From contig NZ_ANFM02000016.1 in assembly GCF_000333895.2 (NCBI RefSeq), positions 124,001 to 188,000 on the forward strand: 64,000 bases of DNA, written 5' to 3'. Source of the stretch: Grimontia indica. GTDB taxonomy: Bacteria; Pseudomonadota; Gammaproteobacteria; Enterobacterales; Vibrionaceae. This document shows, one piece after another, positions 16,544 to 26,548 of the stretch. Position 1 is the stretch's first letter. Each line of letters opens with the position of its first letter. The notes beneath the pieces were generated by a model. That model saw nothing but the letters and a program-made list of their open reading frames with translations. It was not told where the DNA came from and searched no databases. The position numbers were made by a program, and so were the translations under genes.

Positions 16544-19500
16544 TCAGGTAAAGTCGAACATGTCCGCAGACACACGGTCCACATCGAAGTTTTCCAGGGT
16601 AATCGTTGCTGCGCCATCATTAACCGAAATCACAGTATCAGCGCCGCTTTGCCAGTAAAGAAGTGCGTCAGCACCGCTGGCGAGAGAACTGTCAATCTGG
16701 ATGCTGTCTTCTCGCAGATTAAAGTCAGTGATGGTGTCAGAACCCGACTCGCTGTCAAAGAAGAAAACGTCGGCATTTTTGCCACCTGTGAGGGTGTCAA
16801 ATCCTGCGCCGCCGGAAAGGAAGTCCGCACCGTCTTGGCCTTTCAGCTCGTCGTTGCCTTCGTCGCCGTAGAGCTTATCGTCACCCTGATTGCCTTCCAG
16901 TCGGTCGTTGCCGGTGCCACCGTGAAGCTCATCGTCATAACCATCAGTTTCATTCGACAGGTTGTCATAACCAAAGCTAAGTTCAACAGAGGCAGCATTG
17001 CCATCGGCATCCACCAGGAAGTAGCTGCCATCTTCTGTCTGAACGATAACCGGTGGCGTGTTGTCATTCTGAATGCCAGTGACATTGAGCTGGTGAACCA
17101 ACTTGCCATCTGTGTCGATGGTGTAGAGGTCGACACCTTCGGTTGCGTTTGGCATCACAAACACAGGCTCGCCATCCACATAACCTGCCGATGACATGTA
17201 AGCGCCACCACCAGAGACAGTGTCAGTGAGTGTGAGCGTGCCTTCTTCGCTGACAGCAAACACAGATGCGTAGTCCGCACCGCTACCAGAGGTAATGGCG
17301 TAGGTAGCGCCATCTGACGTCTGGTAGAAGTTCACAGAGTTGCCTCCGCCGGCGGTGACCGTTTGGGTATCAGCCAGCGTCAGGTCGCCGGTAACACGGT
17401 TGACGTCGTACAGGTTAACGCTCCCGTTGGCGCTTGAAACCACGTAAGTTTGCGAACCGATGGAAACGATATCGATCCCGGAAACCAGATCGCCTGCCTC
17501 AACCGTTTTGCCCGTTTCGGCGATTTTCCCGGTTTCAGAGTCGTAAGTCAGAATATCAATGCGGTCATTCTGGGAGCGTGTGACGTAGAGGTATTCCGTA
17601 CCGTCGTTTGCTTCAAATACCACGTTTTCACGCACGATACCGCCACGCAGCCAGGTTTGCGAACCACCAAAATAAGATAGGCCGCCATCCAGCGACAGCT
17701 TACCGTCATCAGAAATATGCCAGGTGGTGATTGAACCACTGTTTTGGGAGGTCAGGAACAGGGTTGCCTGTCCATCAACATACGCCATGTTGGAATGCGT
17801 CAAGCCGTTACCCATTGAGCCAACGGACAATCCAGCATCTTGCACTTGTGCGGTGATATCTCCCTGTGAAGTGGTGGTAACAGTCTTGGTGCTGTTGTCG
17901 AACACCATGCGATCCGTTTCTGTCAGTGTGCCATCGTTCTCCACACGGGAAAGAATCGCGGCACCGCTGTAGCCCCATACGGTTGTCAGCACATAGGGCA
18001 CACCATCAATGTCGATGGTCGTCGTCGTCCAACCTGAGTTGGCTTCATTGGTGACCGCATCGCCTTGGGCAATATCGATTTCAGAAGCCACACCGTTGTC
18101 ACCGGTGAGGACATCGTTGCCAGCTCCACCTTCCAGTAAATCTTCCCCATCTCCACCGAACAGCAAGTCATTGCGTGGCTCGCTGAAGAAATCATCAACG
18201 GCCAATTTCACAGAAGAGGCATTGCCGTCAGCATCGACGAGGAAATAGCTGCCATCAACCGTCTGGACAATCACAGGTGGCGTGTTGTCATTTTGAAGAT
18301 CCGTGATGGTCGTGCGCAGTTCAAGCTGGCCGTTAGCATCAATGGTAAAGAGATCCACACCTTCGGTCGCATTTGGCATCACAAACACAGGCTGGCCTTC
18401 CACATAGCCTGCGGTCGACATATACGCGCCACCACCATCGACAGTGTCAGTCAGCGTCAGTGAACCATCAGCACCCAATTCAAAGACCGAAGCGTAGTTA
18501 CCACCAGAGCTTGAGCTAATAGCGTATGTGGTGCCATCTGCGGTCTGATAAAAGTTAACTGAGTTGCCGCTGCCATTGGTGACCGCTTCGGTGTCAATCG
18601 CCGTCAAGTCGCCTGTGGTTTCGTTCACCGAGTAGAGGTGAACGCTGGCGTTGCCACTCGCGACGGCAAACGTCTGGCCGTAAGCTTCGATGATATCGAT
18701 GCTTGAGGTGATGTCACCCGCGACAACCGATTTGCCTGTCTCGGCCATTACACCGGTTTCCGGATCGTAGGTCAGGATATCGACACGGTCCTGAAAAGGA
18801 CGGGTGACATACACATATTCGCTGCCGTCGTTGGCTTCAAACACCACGTTTTCACGGATGATGCCGTCACGCAGCCAGGTTTGCGAGCCGCCGAATTCTG
18901 ATAAACCACCTTCCAGCGAGAGAGTACCGTCGGGAGAGATTTCAAATGTGGTGATAGAGCCGCTGTTTTGAGATGTCAGAAACAGGGTTGCTTTGCCATC
19001 AACAAACGAAATATTAGAGTGATGAAGGCCATTACCAAGCGCATTTACAGAAAGGCCTGCATCAGCCATGTCAGCGGTAATGTCACCGCTGGAAGAGATA
19101 GAGGCAGTTTTGGTGCTGTTATCAAAGGTAATGCGGTCAGTTTCCGTTAGGGTGCCATCGGTTTCCACGCGGGAAATGATGGTGGTTCCGCTATAGCCGA
19201 ACTGGGTGGTCACCACATAGGGCACGCCGTCGATAGTGACAGTCGTGGTGGTCCATCCGGTGTTTGCCGCACTTTCAACGGCTGGGCCATCGGCTTTCAG
19301 TTGGATACCGCTGCTACTGCTTGAACCTTGGCCGACATCAGGGTCGTTGCCATCATCACCCACGAGGTGATCATTGCCTTCATTTCCCCAAAGGACGTCG
19401 TTGCCAGTGTCACCATTGAGGGTGTCATTCCCTTCGTTGCCGAAAAGCACATCATGGCCTGTGCCACCGTGAAGTGTGTCGTTACCTTCGCCACCTCTTA

Positions 19501-19864
19501 AACGGTCGTTACCTTCTTCGCCGTACAGGACATCGGTGCCTTCACCACCGTAGAGGAAATCATTGCCTCGGCCACCGTAAAGGAAATCATCGCCTGTATT
19601 GCCTTCGACGCGATCATCGCCATCATCGCCGTAGAGAAAATCGTTGCCGAAACCACCGCGTACCCAGTCATTACCGGCATCGCCATGGACGATATCCTCA
19701 TCGTCACCGCCGATCACCGTATCATCGCCATCACCACCATACACGTAGTCGGTGTTGCCATCGGCCTGAATAAAGTCGTTACCACCGTAGCCGTAAATTG
19801 TATCTACGTCGTTGGTTCCACGCAGATAATCGTCTTCTTCTGTCCCATTGATAATATTTGCCAC
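16544..19864 (-). CDS. RTX calcium-binding protein with duplicated domain
   Basis: A 1106-residue protein starting at a GTG preceded by GGGAGA; the nearby ATG is out of frame. Residues ~15-175 are an uninterrupted run of RTX nonapeptides such as GGEGNDTLHG. Then come two near-identical ~358-residue domains (GWTTTTVTIDGVPYVV... and GWTTTTIDIDGVPYVL...), made of short beta repeats and probably beta-propellers, separated by a short RTX block (FGGDGEDLLEGGAGNDVLTG). A final RTX block and a C-terminal domain (ADVFFFDSESGSDTITDF, ending VSADMFDFT) fit a type I secretion signal. No protease or lipase motif is visible. It is likely a secreted adhesin or matrix protein. No type I secretion genes lie nearby. 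Confidence 0.9.
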   Translation of the reverse strand: MANIINGTEEDDYLRGTNDVDTIYGYGGNDFIQADGNTDYVYGGDGDDTVIGGDDEDIVHGDAGNDWVRGGFGNDFLYGDDGDDRVEGNTGDDFLYGGRGNDFLYGGEGTDVLYGEEGNDRLRGGEGNDTLHGGTGHDVLFGNEGNDTLNGDTGNDVLWGNEGNDHLVGDDGNDPDVGQGSSSSSGIQLKADGPAVESAANTGWTTTTVTIDGVPYVVTTQFGYSGTTIISRVETDGTLTETDRITFDNSTKTASISSSGDITADMADAGLSVNALGNGLHHSNISFVDGKATLFLTSQNSGSITTFEISPDGTLSLEGGLSEFGGSQTWLRDGIIRENVVFEANDGSEYVYVTRPFQDRVDILTYDPETGVMAETGKSVVAGDITSSIDIIEAYGQTFAVASGNASVHLYSVNETTGDLTAIDTEAVTNGSGNSVNFYQTADGTTYAISSSSGGNYASVFELGADGSLTLTDTVDGGGAYMSTAGYVEGQPVFVMPNATEGVDLFTIDANGQLELRTTITDLQNDNTPPVIVQTVDGSYFLVDADGNASSVKLAVDDFFSEPRNDLLFGGDGEDLLEGGAGNDVLTGDNGVASEIDIAQGDAVTNEANSGWTTTTIDIDGVPYVLTTVWGYSGAAILSRVENDGTLTETDRMVFDNSTKTVTTTSQGDITAQVQDAGLSVGSMGNGLTHSNMAYVDGQATLFLTSQNSGSITTWHISDDGKLSLDGGLSYFGGSQTWLRGGIVRENVVFEANDGTEYLYVTRSQNDRIDILTYDSETGKIAETGKTVEAGDLVSGIDIVSIGSQTYVVSSANGSVNLYDVNRVTGDLTLADTQTVTAGGGNSVNFYQTSDGATYAITSGSGADYASVFAVSEEGTLTLTDTVSGGGAYMSSAGYVDGEPVFVMPNATEGVDLYTIDTDGKLVHQLNVTGIQNDNTPPVIVQTEDGSYFLVDADGNAASVELSFGYDNLSNETDGYDDELHGGTGNDRLEGNQGDDKLYGDEGNDELKGQDGADFLSGGAGFDTLTGGKNADVFFFDSESGSDTITDFNLREDSIQIDSSLASGADALLYWQSGADTVISVNDGAATITLENFDVDRVSADMFDFT
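16970..19260 (-). repeat. Tandem ~1.07-kb duplication inside the RTX gene
   Basis: Copy 1 spans about 18185-19260 and copy 2 about 16970-18040. Shared segments include SHSN, FLTSQNSGSIT, FGGSQTWLR, RENVVFEANDG, GNSVNFYQT, PVFVMPNATEGVDL and DGSYFLVDADGNA. The ends are approximate. The copies differ mainly at conservative positions, so the duplication is not brand new. Confidence 0.88.
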
Positions 19865-20355
19865 GTCATTGTCTCCCTGTTGAGCACGTGCCGTTATTGT
19901 TCTGTATTGGCTTATTCAGAAATGAAATATAAAGGCGGAAAACCGCACAGGGAATGAGGTCTAGTCTCGCTATCGAGACGGCGTTGTCAGTGGCACATAT
20001 GGAGTTTTAGGGAAGTATGAAGGATGAAAATCTGTCGCCAAATAACCATGCTACCTATAAGGCTGTAACTCACTGTATCTAATGTTCATTACACTATTTG
20101 TAATATTCATTACTGAATTTCTATTCATCAACATGAATGAGTATTAAAAAAGCATGAGATTTAAGATATGGGCGTTAACGCTTTCTGTTGCTGGTAATGA
20201 CATGAAATAACGGTATTAAATCGAGTTTTTTGTTCGAAATTTCAAGGGAGGTGTGAACTTGAAAAATTATTAAGACTATATAAAACAAATAAATAAAGCG
20301 GTAATTTAAACACCGCCTTAAATATTATCCATGATTGGATAGACACTTAAAAAAA
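19865..20355. other. Non-coding region upstream of the RTX gene
   Basis: About 490 AT-rich bases. They hold the RTX promoter (minus strand) and the tail of the AraC transcript. GCGGT and ACCGC near 20297-20316 can pair, followed on the minus strand by a T-rich stretch, so a weak terminator for the AraC gene is possible. No gene seen. Confidence 0.45.
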
Positions 20356-21216
20356 CTATTCAAGAGGGATGTAAATGTCCGTTCTCAGCTCAGTTTGTGG
20401 TACGGAATGGACATCATTCAGATACTCTTCATAGGCTGGTTGGTTACCGACCCGCTCAGTAGAATTTGGTAACCATTCAGAAAATAACCAGCGGTACGCG
20501 GCGTCCATGTTGGCATATGGACCTTTGTAATGCATCACCGCACATTTCCCTCCCTGAATGTCAAAACGCTTTAAGCCATCTTCCTCAGGAAAGTCATTTA
20601 CATTGCTCACTTTGATGCAAGCCAAGGAGCGCAATTCGTCAGTCGGCACGGTATCAGGATCATCGAAATAGACGCCAAAGAAGCGGGTGTTTTCGTCAAT
20701 CAAGTTACGTGTCGCCAGCCAGCCCTGCAGCTTCTCAAACTGCTGGCCCACCTTCATGTAATCACCATGGTGTTCGAATCCGATAAGGGTCATCGTTTCG
20801 CTTTCTCTGATTGTAATCTCTTGCATGGGGTAGTCCTCGTTCTTCCGTATTGGTTGCGAAAATTGAACATGATCACCCTCACGTCTGAAGCGTGCAGGTG
20901 GCATGCCAAAGGTCTCACTGAAAACACGGGTGAAGCTTTGCACAGAGTTGTATCTCGCCAGACGCCCAATTGTTTCAATACTCATGTCCGTCTTAATCAA
21001 CCTATCCGCCGCATAGTGAAGACGTACCCAACGGATGGAATCCGTCAGACTATTGCCGTAAATCCCACGATAAATGCGGTGTAGGTGATAAGGCGAGATC
21101 AGCGCAACCTCAGCGAGTTTGTCCATATCCAGATCGTCTTCCAGGTTGTCGTAGATATAATCCGACAGCACAGAAAGTCTTTTCTGGTAGTGCTCGGCAG
21201 TCGATTGACGCTTCAT
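20356..21216 (-). CDS. AraC regulator with GyrI-like effector domain
   Basis: 286 residues from the ATG at 21216, which follows GGGAGAAG; the frame extends to 21270 but without a good site. The N-terminal two helix-turn-helix units (KLAEVALISPYHLHRIYRG, ETIGRLARYNSVQSFTRVFSETFG) are AraC/XylS type. The C-terminal ~155 residues (EITIRESETMTLIGFEHHGDY, GKCAVMHYKGPYANMDAAYRWLFSEW) are a GyrI-like/SOG ligand-binding domain, which in relatives such as Rob or BmrR-like proteins senses hydrophobic drugs. A role in efflux or stress control is plausible. Target genes are not evident. Confidence 0.9.
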   Translation of the reverse strand: MKRQSTAEHYQKRLSVLSDYIYDNLEDDLDMDKLAEVALISPYHLHRIYRGIYGNSLTDSIRWVRLHYAADRLIKTDMSIETIGRLARYNSVQSFTRVFSETFGMPPARFRREGDHVQFSQPIRKNEDYPMQEITIRESETMTLIGFEHHGDYMKVGQQFEKLQGWLATRNLIDENTRFFGVYFDDPDTVPTDELRSLACIKVSNVNDFPEEDGLKRFDIQGGKCAVMHYKGPYANMDAAYRWLFSEWLPNSTERVGNQPAYEEYLNDVHSVPQTELRTDIYIPLE

Positions 21217-21447
21217 CAGTGCTTCTCCCTTGTTTCCATCCCTACAAGTTATCAATGGGTCTTTTAACAAATCCTGCGCATTTTTTATTCAAAAACTAAC
21301 CCACTGAATAGTAAAGCATGATGTGCCCATCCTGAGAGAACGCGGCGTGCCTGTTATGTAATTGTTCGATTTATCACTAAAGCGAATGGTGCGTAGGTCG
21401 ATACATCATACGGTAAATGATTCATTTCATCGGGGAGGAGAATCAGC

Positions 21448-23070
21448 ATGTTGAGGAAGCTGACGGTCAGTCAAAAATTGTTTTTTGGGTTTGGGGGCAT
21501 TCTTAGCCTGTTAGTTGGTATGGTGGCGTTTGTCTGGATTAAGTTGGCGTTTCTTCAGGAGGTTGGTATCGAGGTCAGAACCGACGATGTACCGGAAGCG
21601 ATAGGTTATCTTGGACTGATTGATGAAGCCGGTGATGTTTACCGGGATTCAATGGGAGTGATAAATGATGTCACTGGTGCCAAGGAGGATTTAAAGAGCA
21701 ACATCAAAGAGTATATGGATTTGATTGGTCATGTGCGCCTGTTGGAAACCCCAGGGTCGGAAGACTTTCAGAGACTGGCCGAGATAGAAGAGCACATGAA
21801 GGCTTATCTAGCCGCTTTTGAAAACAGCATTCTTCCGCGGGTAGGAAATGGTGTTGAAATGTCTGATTTGGTGGAAGAGCTTCACGACGTGTATCTCATG
21901 CACCTTGCACCTATCGAAGACATTCTCGACCAAGTTTCTTCTGAGGAAGTGGCTGAAACTGATAAGGCACTTGGCAGTCTGCTTGAAGCCTATGAAGTGA
22001 TGCGAATGACTCTGCTTTCTCTTGCAGCGGTGGCTATTTTGCTCTCCTGCGGCATTGCTTATCTGCTCTCCACCTCGATTACACGTCGTCTGACAATCTT
22101 GAACCAAGCGGCACAGCGTATCGCCAATGGAGAGCTTTCCAATGAATCGATTGAAGATAAGTCTGGCGATGAACTCGCCAGCCTGGCGGTGTCTGTTAAC
22201 GGGATGCAAGCATCATTGGTGAGCCTGATTTCATCCATCCGTGGCGTAACTGAAGAGGTGCATTTTTCGGCTAAAGCACTGTCTACGATTAGTCAGGATG
22301 TGGTATCAGGCGCATCGATGCAGGATGAAAAAGCGACCTTGATTGCGACTGCGTCTGAAGAACTCAGCCTGACCATTTCTGAAGTGGCGAATCAGGGGAC
22401 TGCGACCTTTGATGAAGCCAAACGCTCAGAGGAAGCAGCGCATGAAGGCCGCCGCGTGATTGGTGAGATGGTAAACAGTATTCAGCAGGTGTCTGTGCAA
22501 ATGCAGGAAATGTCGGTATCGATGCGTGAGCTGGGCAGCCACAGTGAAGAAATTGGCAACGTGATCAAAGTGATTCAGGGTATTGCTGAACAAACCAACC
22601 TGCTTGCGCTGAATGCGGCAATCGAGGCCGCGCGTGCGGGCGAGTTTGGGCGTGGGTTTGCCGTTGTCGCAGATGAAGTTCGCGCACTGGCGGAGCGCAC
22701 TACGCAGGCGACGCAAGAAGTCTCTACTATTATCCAATCGATCCAGACGGGCACACAAAATGCCGTCACCAGTACCGAAGAGAACTGTGGTTTGGTTGAG
22801 ATTGGTGTAAACCACAGCGAGAGCGCCGTGAAAGCGCTGGATGACATCTTCAATGGCGCCGCATCCGTGCAAAGCATGATAAGCACGATTGCGACGGCAG
22901 CCGATGAGCAAACATCCGTGACCCGAGAAATCGCCTCAGATATTACCGCCATCAGCGATATTTCTTCCAAGTCGCTGGACAGTGCTCAGCAAAGTGCAGA
23001 CCGCATTGCCTCGCTCGACAGAAAAGTGGATGAGCTTGATGCACTCATTGGCAAGTTTAAAGTGTGTTAA
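21448..23070 (+). CDS. Methyl-accepting chemotaxis protein
   Basis: A 540-residue chemoreceptor starting at an ATG behind GGGGAGGAG. TM1 is residues ~12-33, followed by a ~150-residue periplasmic helical sensor domain rich in acidic residues. TM2 is about 187-208, then a HAMP linker ([20 protein letters not shown]). The signalling tip [19 protein letters not shown] and flanking methylation helices are intact. No C-terminal CheR-docking pentapeptide. The ligand is unknown; the 4-helix-bundle sensor fits amino acids or organic acids. It is monocistronic, with its own terminator. Confidence 0.95.
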   Translation: MLRKLTVSQKLFFGFGGILSLLVGMVAFVWIKLAFLQEVGIEVRTDDVPEAIGYLGLIDEAGDVYRDSMGVINDVTGAKEDLKSNIKEYMDLIGHVRLLETPGSEDFQRLAEIEEHMKAYLAAFENSILPRVGNGVEMSDLVEELHDVYLMHLAPIEDILDQVSSEEVAETDKALGSLLEAYEVMRMTLLSLAAVAILLSCGIAYLLSTSITRRLTILNQAAQRIANGELSNESIEDKSGDELASLAVSVNGMQASLVSLISSIRGVTEEVHFSAKALSTISQDVVSGASMQDEKATLIATASEELSLTISEVANQGTATFDEAKRSEEAAHEGRRVIGEMVNSIQQVSVQMQEMSVSMRELGSHSEEIGNVIKVIQGIAEQTNLLALNAAIEAARAGEFGRGFAVVADEVRALAERTTQATQEVSTIIQSIQTGTQNAVTSTEENCGLVEIGVNHSESAVKALDDIFNGAASVQSMISTIATAADEQTSVTREIASDITAISDISSKSLDSAQQSADRIASLDRKVDELDALIGKFKVC

Positions 23071-23093
23071 GTCTTTACGCTTGAAGACATTGG

Positions 23094-23117
23094 CCGCCTG
23101 CTTGGGCGGTTTTTTTA
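23094..23117 (+). terminator. Intrinsic terminator of the chemoreceptor gene
   Basis: CCGCC (23094-23098) pairs with GGCGG (23105-23109), followed by eight T. The T-run overlaps the last codons of the convergent LysR gene. Confidence 0.85.
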
Positions 23118-23999
23118 TTTGCATGTTGATTGGTGAATGATTTCCATCACTGCTTCGAATCGCTTCGGCAAATCACGATGTTTCTTCTTCGAAAGAAACA
23201 GGGATTGAGAAACCGGTGACTCCAGCGGGAGCGACGTAAGCTGTTCTTTTTGCTCAAATCGACTCATGACGCTTTCTGGCAACACGGTGAAACCAATGCC
23301 TTTTGATATGGGCAAAAGGATCTGCGCCAGTTGGTTGACGTAACCGCGATGATTCAAGGATTCGACGCCACGGTATTCTTCGGGGAAGTTACTTCCAAGC
23401 ACCAAGTCGGCGTAGTGTTTTCCATCGGGGTGATGAATATAGCCCAATGAAGCAAGCGCATGGAAATTGCCTTGGGGAATATCAGCGTTGGAAGGCACGA
23501 TCACACAAAGTGCTTCTTCACCGAGTAAGGTTTCTTCAAAGGCAGGGTGATCGAATTTTTGGGTAGTGATGCCAATGTCGGTTTGGTTATCCATGAGCAT
23601 CTGACGAATTCTGTCTGCGGGCGCGGCTTCAAGCTGCACCGATAAGCCGGCGTATGAGGTTTGCAAGTTCAACAAAGACGGATATAGCTTCATCGCCATT
23701 GCGCCAGAACAGGCAATGCGAATTGCTCCTTGATGCGGATCATCGTCTTTCATTCTTGCCAGAAAGTCTGCCTGCTGCTGTTTTTGCTCGGCGATAAAGG
23801 CATTCAGCATGATGCCTTCACGTGTCAGTTCGAACTGCTTTCCTTCACGGTATATGAGGGTTTCCCCCAACTCGTCTTCCAGCTTTTTCACATGCTGACT
23901 GACGCCGGGTTGCGTCATGTAAAGTCGTTCAGCGGTTTTGGTAAAGCTGCCAGTTTCAACCAGCGTGGCGAAGGTGTTGAGCCATTTAGGATTCAGCAT
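23115..23999 (-). CDS. LysR family transcriptional regulator
   Basis: 294 residues with the LysR winged helix MLNPKWLNTFATLVETGSFTKTAERLYMTQPGVSQHVKKLE and an effector domain including the IGITTQKFDHPAF and ISKGIGFTVLPESV segments. It is divergent from the VOC gene whose start lies 112 bases away, and an LTTR-like dyad sits between them. It probably controls that gene and itself. The ligand is unknown. Confidence 0.9.
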   Translation of the reverse strand: MLNPKWLNTFATLVETGSFTKTAERLYMTQPGVSQHVKKLEDELGETLIYREGKQFELTREGIMLNAFIAEQKQQQADFLARMKDDDPHQGAIRIACSGAMAMKLYPSLLNLQTSYAGLSVQLEAAPADRIRQMLMDNQTDIGITTQKFDHPAFEETLLGEEALCVIVPSNADIPQGNFHALASLGYIHHPDGKHYADLVLGSNFPEEYRGVESLNHRGYVNQLAQILLPISKGIGFTVLPESVMSRFEQKEQLTSLPLESPVSQSLFLSKKKHRDLPKRFEAVMEIIHQSTCK

Positions 24000-24019
24000 A
24001 TGGGGATGAATAACAAAAT

Positions 24020-24036
24020 ATTATGGATTTAATAAT
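24020..24036. promoter_or_regulatory. Possible LysR binding dyad
   Basis: ATTAT-N7-ATAAT, an interrupted palindrome of the T-N11-A type, lies between the divergent LysR and VOC genes, 20 bases from the LysR start. The region is AT-rich, so chance is possible. Confidence 0.35.
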
Positions 24037-24111
24037 AATCGATAATTTTTCAATGAAACAGGTGATAAGTAAACTTCTCTTCATCCGATAACGCATTGAG
24101 AGACTTTGACC

Positions 24112-24615
24112 ATGACAACGCCATATCCCCGTAACTTTTCACACATTGGTATTTCCGTTCCTGACTTGGAAGCAGCGGTGAAGTTTTACACCGAAGTACT
24201 GGGCTGGTACCTCATCATGGAGCCGACTGAGATTGTTGAAGACGATTCTGCCATCGGTGAAATGTGTACGGATGTATTCGGTGCCGGCTGGGAACGTTTC
24301 CGCATTGCGCACCTTTCTACCGGTGACCGCATTGGTGTTGAGCTGTTTGAGTTCAAGAATCAAGAAAACCCAGAGAACAACTTCGAATACTGGAAAACCG
24401 GTATCTTCCACTTCTGTGTGCAGGACCCGGATGTGGAAGGTTTGGCAGAAAAAATTGTCGCGGCGGGTGGCAAGAAGCGCATGAAAGCGCCACGTTTCTA
24501 TTACCCAGGCGAGAAGCCTTACCGCATGATCTACATGGAAGACCCGTTCGGTAACATCCTTGAGATCTACAGCCACTCTTACGAACTGCATTACGCAGCG
24601 GGTGCTTACAAGTAA
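24112..24615 (+). CDS. VOC (glyoxalase/dioxygenase fold) protein
   Basis: 167 residues from the ATG at 24112; a TTG two codons upstream is less likely. It is a single vicinal-oxygen-chelate unit with all four likely metal ligands: His in FSHIGISVPDL, Glu in GVELFEF, His in IFHFCVQDPD and Glu in GNILEIYSHSYE. Members include glyoxalase I, dioxygenases and fosfomycin-resistance enzymes. Length and motifs do not single one out, and lactoylglutathione lyase is one candidate. It is divergent from, and probably regulated by, the neighbouring LysR protein. Confidence 0.88.
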   Translation: MTTPYPRNFSHIGISVPDLEAAVKFYTEVLGWYLIMEPTEIVEDDSAIGEMCTDVFGAGWERFRIAHLSTGDRIGVELFEFKNQENPENNFEYWKTGIFHFCVQDPDVEGLAEKIVAAGGKKRMKAPRFYYPGEKPYRMIYMEDPFGNILEIYSHSYELHYAAGAYK

Positions 24616-24662
24616 GCGCCTATACTCCCTCCTCCTTCAAGGGGAGGGTCTGTTCCTGAGCG

Positions 24663-25547
24663 TCAGAATTTCCCATCAAAATACTCAACCAGAAAATCAA
24701 TCAAAGCACGCACAGGCCTCGAAAGATGCTTGCGTGATGCGTACAGCAGATAGATGGTCAGGGTGTTTAATTCCCATTCCGGCAATACTGCTTCCAGTTC
24801 GCCTTTTTCCAGCATTTCCTCGATCAGATACGTCGGCTGCATGGAAATTCCCATGCCTGCTAATGAGCCATGAAGCAGCACTGTTGCTTCGTTGCCAGTG
24901 ATCGGACAATTTACTTCAATAGTTTGTTTTTCATGGCCTTTGGTGAGGTGCCATTCGTGTCGGCCAAAGTTCTTATAGCCCAGGCATTCGTGCGCTTTGA
25001 GATCTTCCGGTACCAAGATAGGCGGCCGCGATTTCAGATAGGCAGGAGAGGCAACCAAGGTTGATTCACAGGGAGCGAGGGGTCGGCCAATCAGCGAAGG
25101 ATCTGGGTTGCTGGCGGTGCGGATGGCGAGATCAACGCGTTCGGAGACCAGATCAACCGCTCTGTCTTGTGCGTCGATATCAATGGTGACACCGGGATGA
25201 CGCTCCCGAAATTCATGCAGTGCTGGCATCAACAGGGAAAAACCAAATGACATACTGGTGCTGATGCGGATAAATCCGCTCAGCGCTTCGCCGGGCATCA
25301 GGCTCTCTTCCAGATGCAGTGCCTGTTCCACCCATCGCTGCATATCTGGTAGCACTTGCTTACCCATATTGGTGAGAGACACTTTGCGGGTAGTGCGGTT
25401 TAACAGCCTCGCCCCAAGCCAGTTTTCCATGGCTTCCACATAGCGTGTCACCATAGGTCGGGACATCTCTAACCGGTCAGCGGTGGCGGTGAAACTTTCC
25501 GTTTGCGCCACATCGAGAAGCACCCTTGCGGCAGTCAACTTATCCAT
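24663..25547 (-). CDS. LysR regulator, CrgA-like
   Basis: 294 residues with winged helix LTAARVLLDVAQTESFTATADRLEMSRPMVTRYVEAMENWLGARLLNRTTRKVSLT, the pattern of the CrgA/AaeR-like subgroup. The effector domain contains RAVDLVSERVDLAIRTASNPDPSLIGRPLAP. It is divergent from the metallo-beta-lactamase-fold gene 117 bases away, the likely target. Confidence 0.9.
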   Translation of the reverse strand: MDKLTAARVLLDVAQTESFTATADRLEMSRPMVTRYVEAMENWLGARLLNRTTRKVSLTNMGKQVLPDMQRWVEQALHLEESLMPGEALSGFIRISTSMSFGFSLLMPALHEFRERHPGVTIDIDAQDRAVDLVSERVDLAIRTASNPDPSLIGRPLAPCESTLVASPAYLKSRPPILVPEDLKAHECLGYKNFGRHEWHLTKGHEKQTIEVNCPITGNEATVLLHGSLAGMGISMQPTYLIEEMLEKGELEAVLPEWELNTLTIYLLYASRKHLSRPVRALIDFLVEYFDGKF

Positions 25548-25664
25548 AAGTTCACTCGTTATCTGTTCGATTTGAGAAATAATGATGCAAAGAATAGGCG
25601 GTATTTCCGAGCATATCCAATCGTTATGCTTCTTCCAAAGCCCAAATAACGAGGAAGTACAACA

Positions 25665-26528
25665 ATGAAAACAGCAATCGCATTAGCTTTATCTTTCGCT
25701 TTGACTGCCCCAGTAATGGCGGAGACTACACCACTGACATTTGACATTTACTACGGAGACGACAACAGCTTCAACGTGACTTCTACCGTCGTTGCAGGCG
25801 AAAAAGAAGTGATGGTGATCGACACAGGTTTTACCCGTGCGGATGCTTTGCAAATCGCCGCTAAAGTATTGGACTCCGGCAAAGAGTTGAAAACCATTTA
25901 CATCAGCCAGGCGGATCCGGATTACTACTTCGGCGCTTCACAGCTACTTGAAATCTTCCCACATGCGAATGTGCTGACCACTCAAGCAGTACGTGACGCT
26001 ATCGTGAAAAAGCTGGAAACCAAGATCAGTTTCTGGGGCCCCAAAATGGGTTCGAACGCACCGAAGCAACCTCGTGTACCTGATGTATTTAACGGCGCAG
26101 AGCTAAAAGTCGATGATGCGGTTATCGAAATCAAAGGCACAGATGGGGTACTAGCGCATCGTCCGTACCTCTGGATCCCATCTGAGAAGGCCATTCTGGG
26201 TAACGTCGGCATTGTTGAAGGTATGCACGTTTGGATGGCAGACACCCAAACCGATGAAGAAGTGACAGCGTGGTTGGATCAGCTCAAGGAAATGCAGTCT
26301 TTGAAGCCTGAACTGGTCATCCCGGGTCACATGAAAACCGAAGGCAAACTGGATCCTTCGACCATTGATTACACAGCCACCTGGATTGAACGATTTGCAG
26401 ATGCGAAAGCCAAGAGCGAAAACAGCAAAGGCGTGATTGATACCATGGTGGGTTACTACCCGAAACTGGGTGCCACCTTCACGCTGGAGCTAGGCGCACA
26501 GGTTCACGAAGGTGAAACCCAGTGGTGA
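25665..26528 (+). CDS. Periplasmic MBL-fold protein with altered metal site
   Basis: 287 residues with signal peptide MKTAIALALSFALTAPVMA, so periplasmic. The ATG follows GAGGAAG. The fold is metallo-beta-lactamase-like (VMVIDTGFTRADAL, ELVIPGHM). The zinc motif expected as T-H-x-H-x-D-H reads SQADPDYYFG (residues 81-90), so the three His are Gln82, Asp84 and Tyr87, with only Asp86 kept. The later GD motif reads GN. PGH is retained. It either binds a different metal set or is non-catalytic. It is divergent from a CrgA-like LysR gene and ends at a shared terminator. Confidence 0.85.
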   Translation: MKTAIALALSFALTAPVMAETTPLTFDIYYGDDNSFNVTSTVVAGEKEVMVIDTGFTRADALQIAAKVLDSGKELKTIYISQADPDYYFGASQLLEIFPHANVLTTQAVRDAIVKKLETKISFWGPKMGSNAPKQPRVPDVFNGAELKVDDAVIEIKGTDGVLAHRPYLWIPSEKAILGNVGIVEGMHVWMADTQTDEEVTAWLDQLKEMQSLKPELVIPGHMKTEGKLDPSTIDYTATWIERFADAKAKSENSKGVIDTMVGYYPKLGATFTLELGAQVHEGETQW

Positions 26529-26548
26529 TTTGATAACAAGCAGCGCTT

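Noticed and set aside
19474-19773. Plus-strand frame rich in His/Arg opposite the RTX repeats
   Set aside because: Antisense shadow of the RTX nonapeptides; the periodic composition comes from the Gly-Asp repeats.
16544-19864. RTX repeat DNA as a possible CRISPR or satellite array
   Set aside because: The periodicity follows codons for GGxGxDxLx and the frame is open throughout, so it is protein-level repetition.
24626-24655. Hairpin-like CCCTCCTCC/GGGGAGGG stretch after the VOC gene
   Set aside because: Imperfect stem, no T-run; not supported as a terminator.
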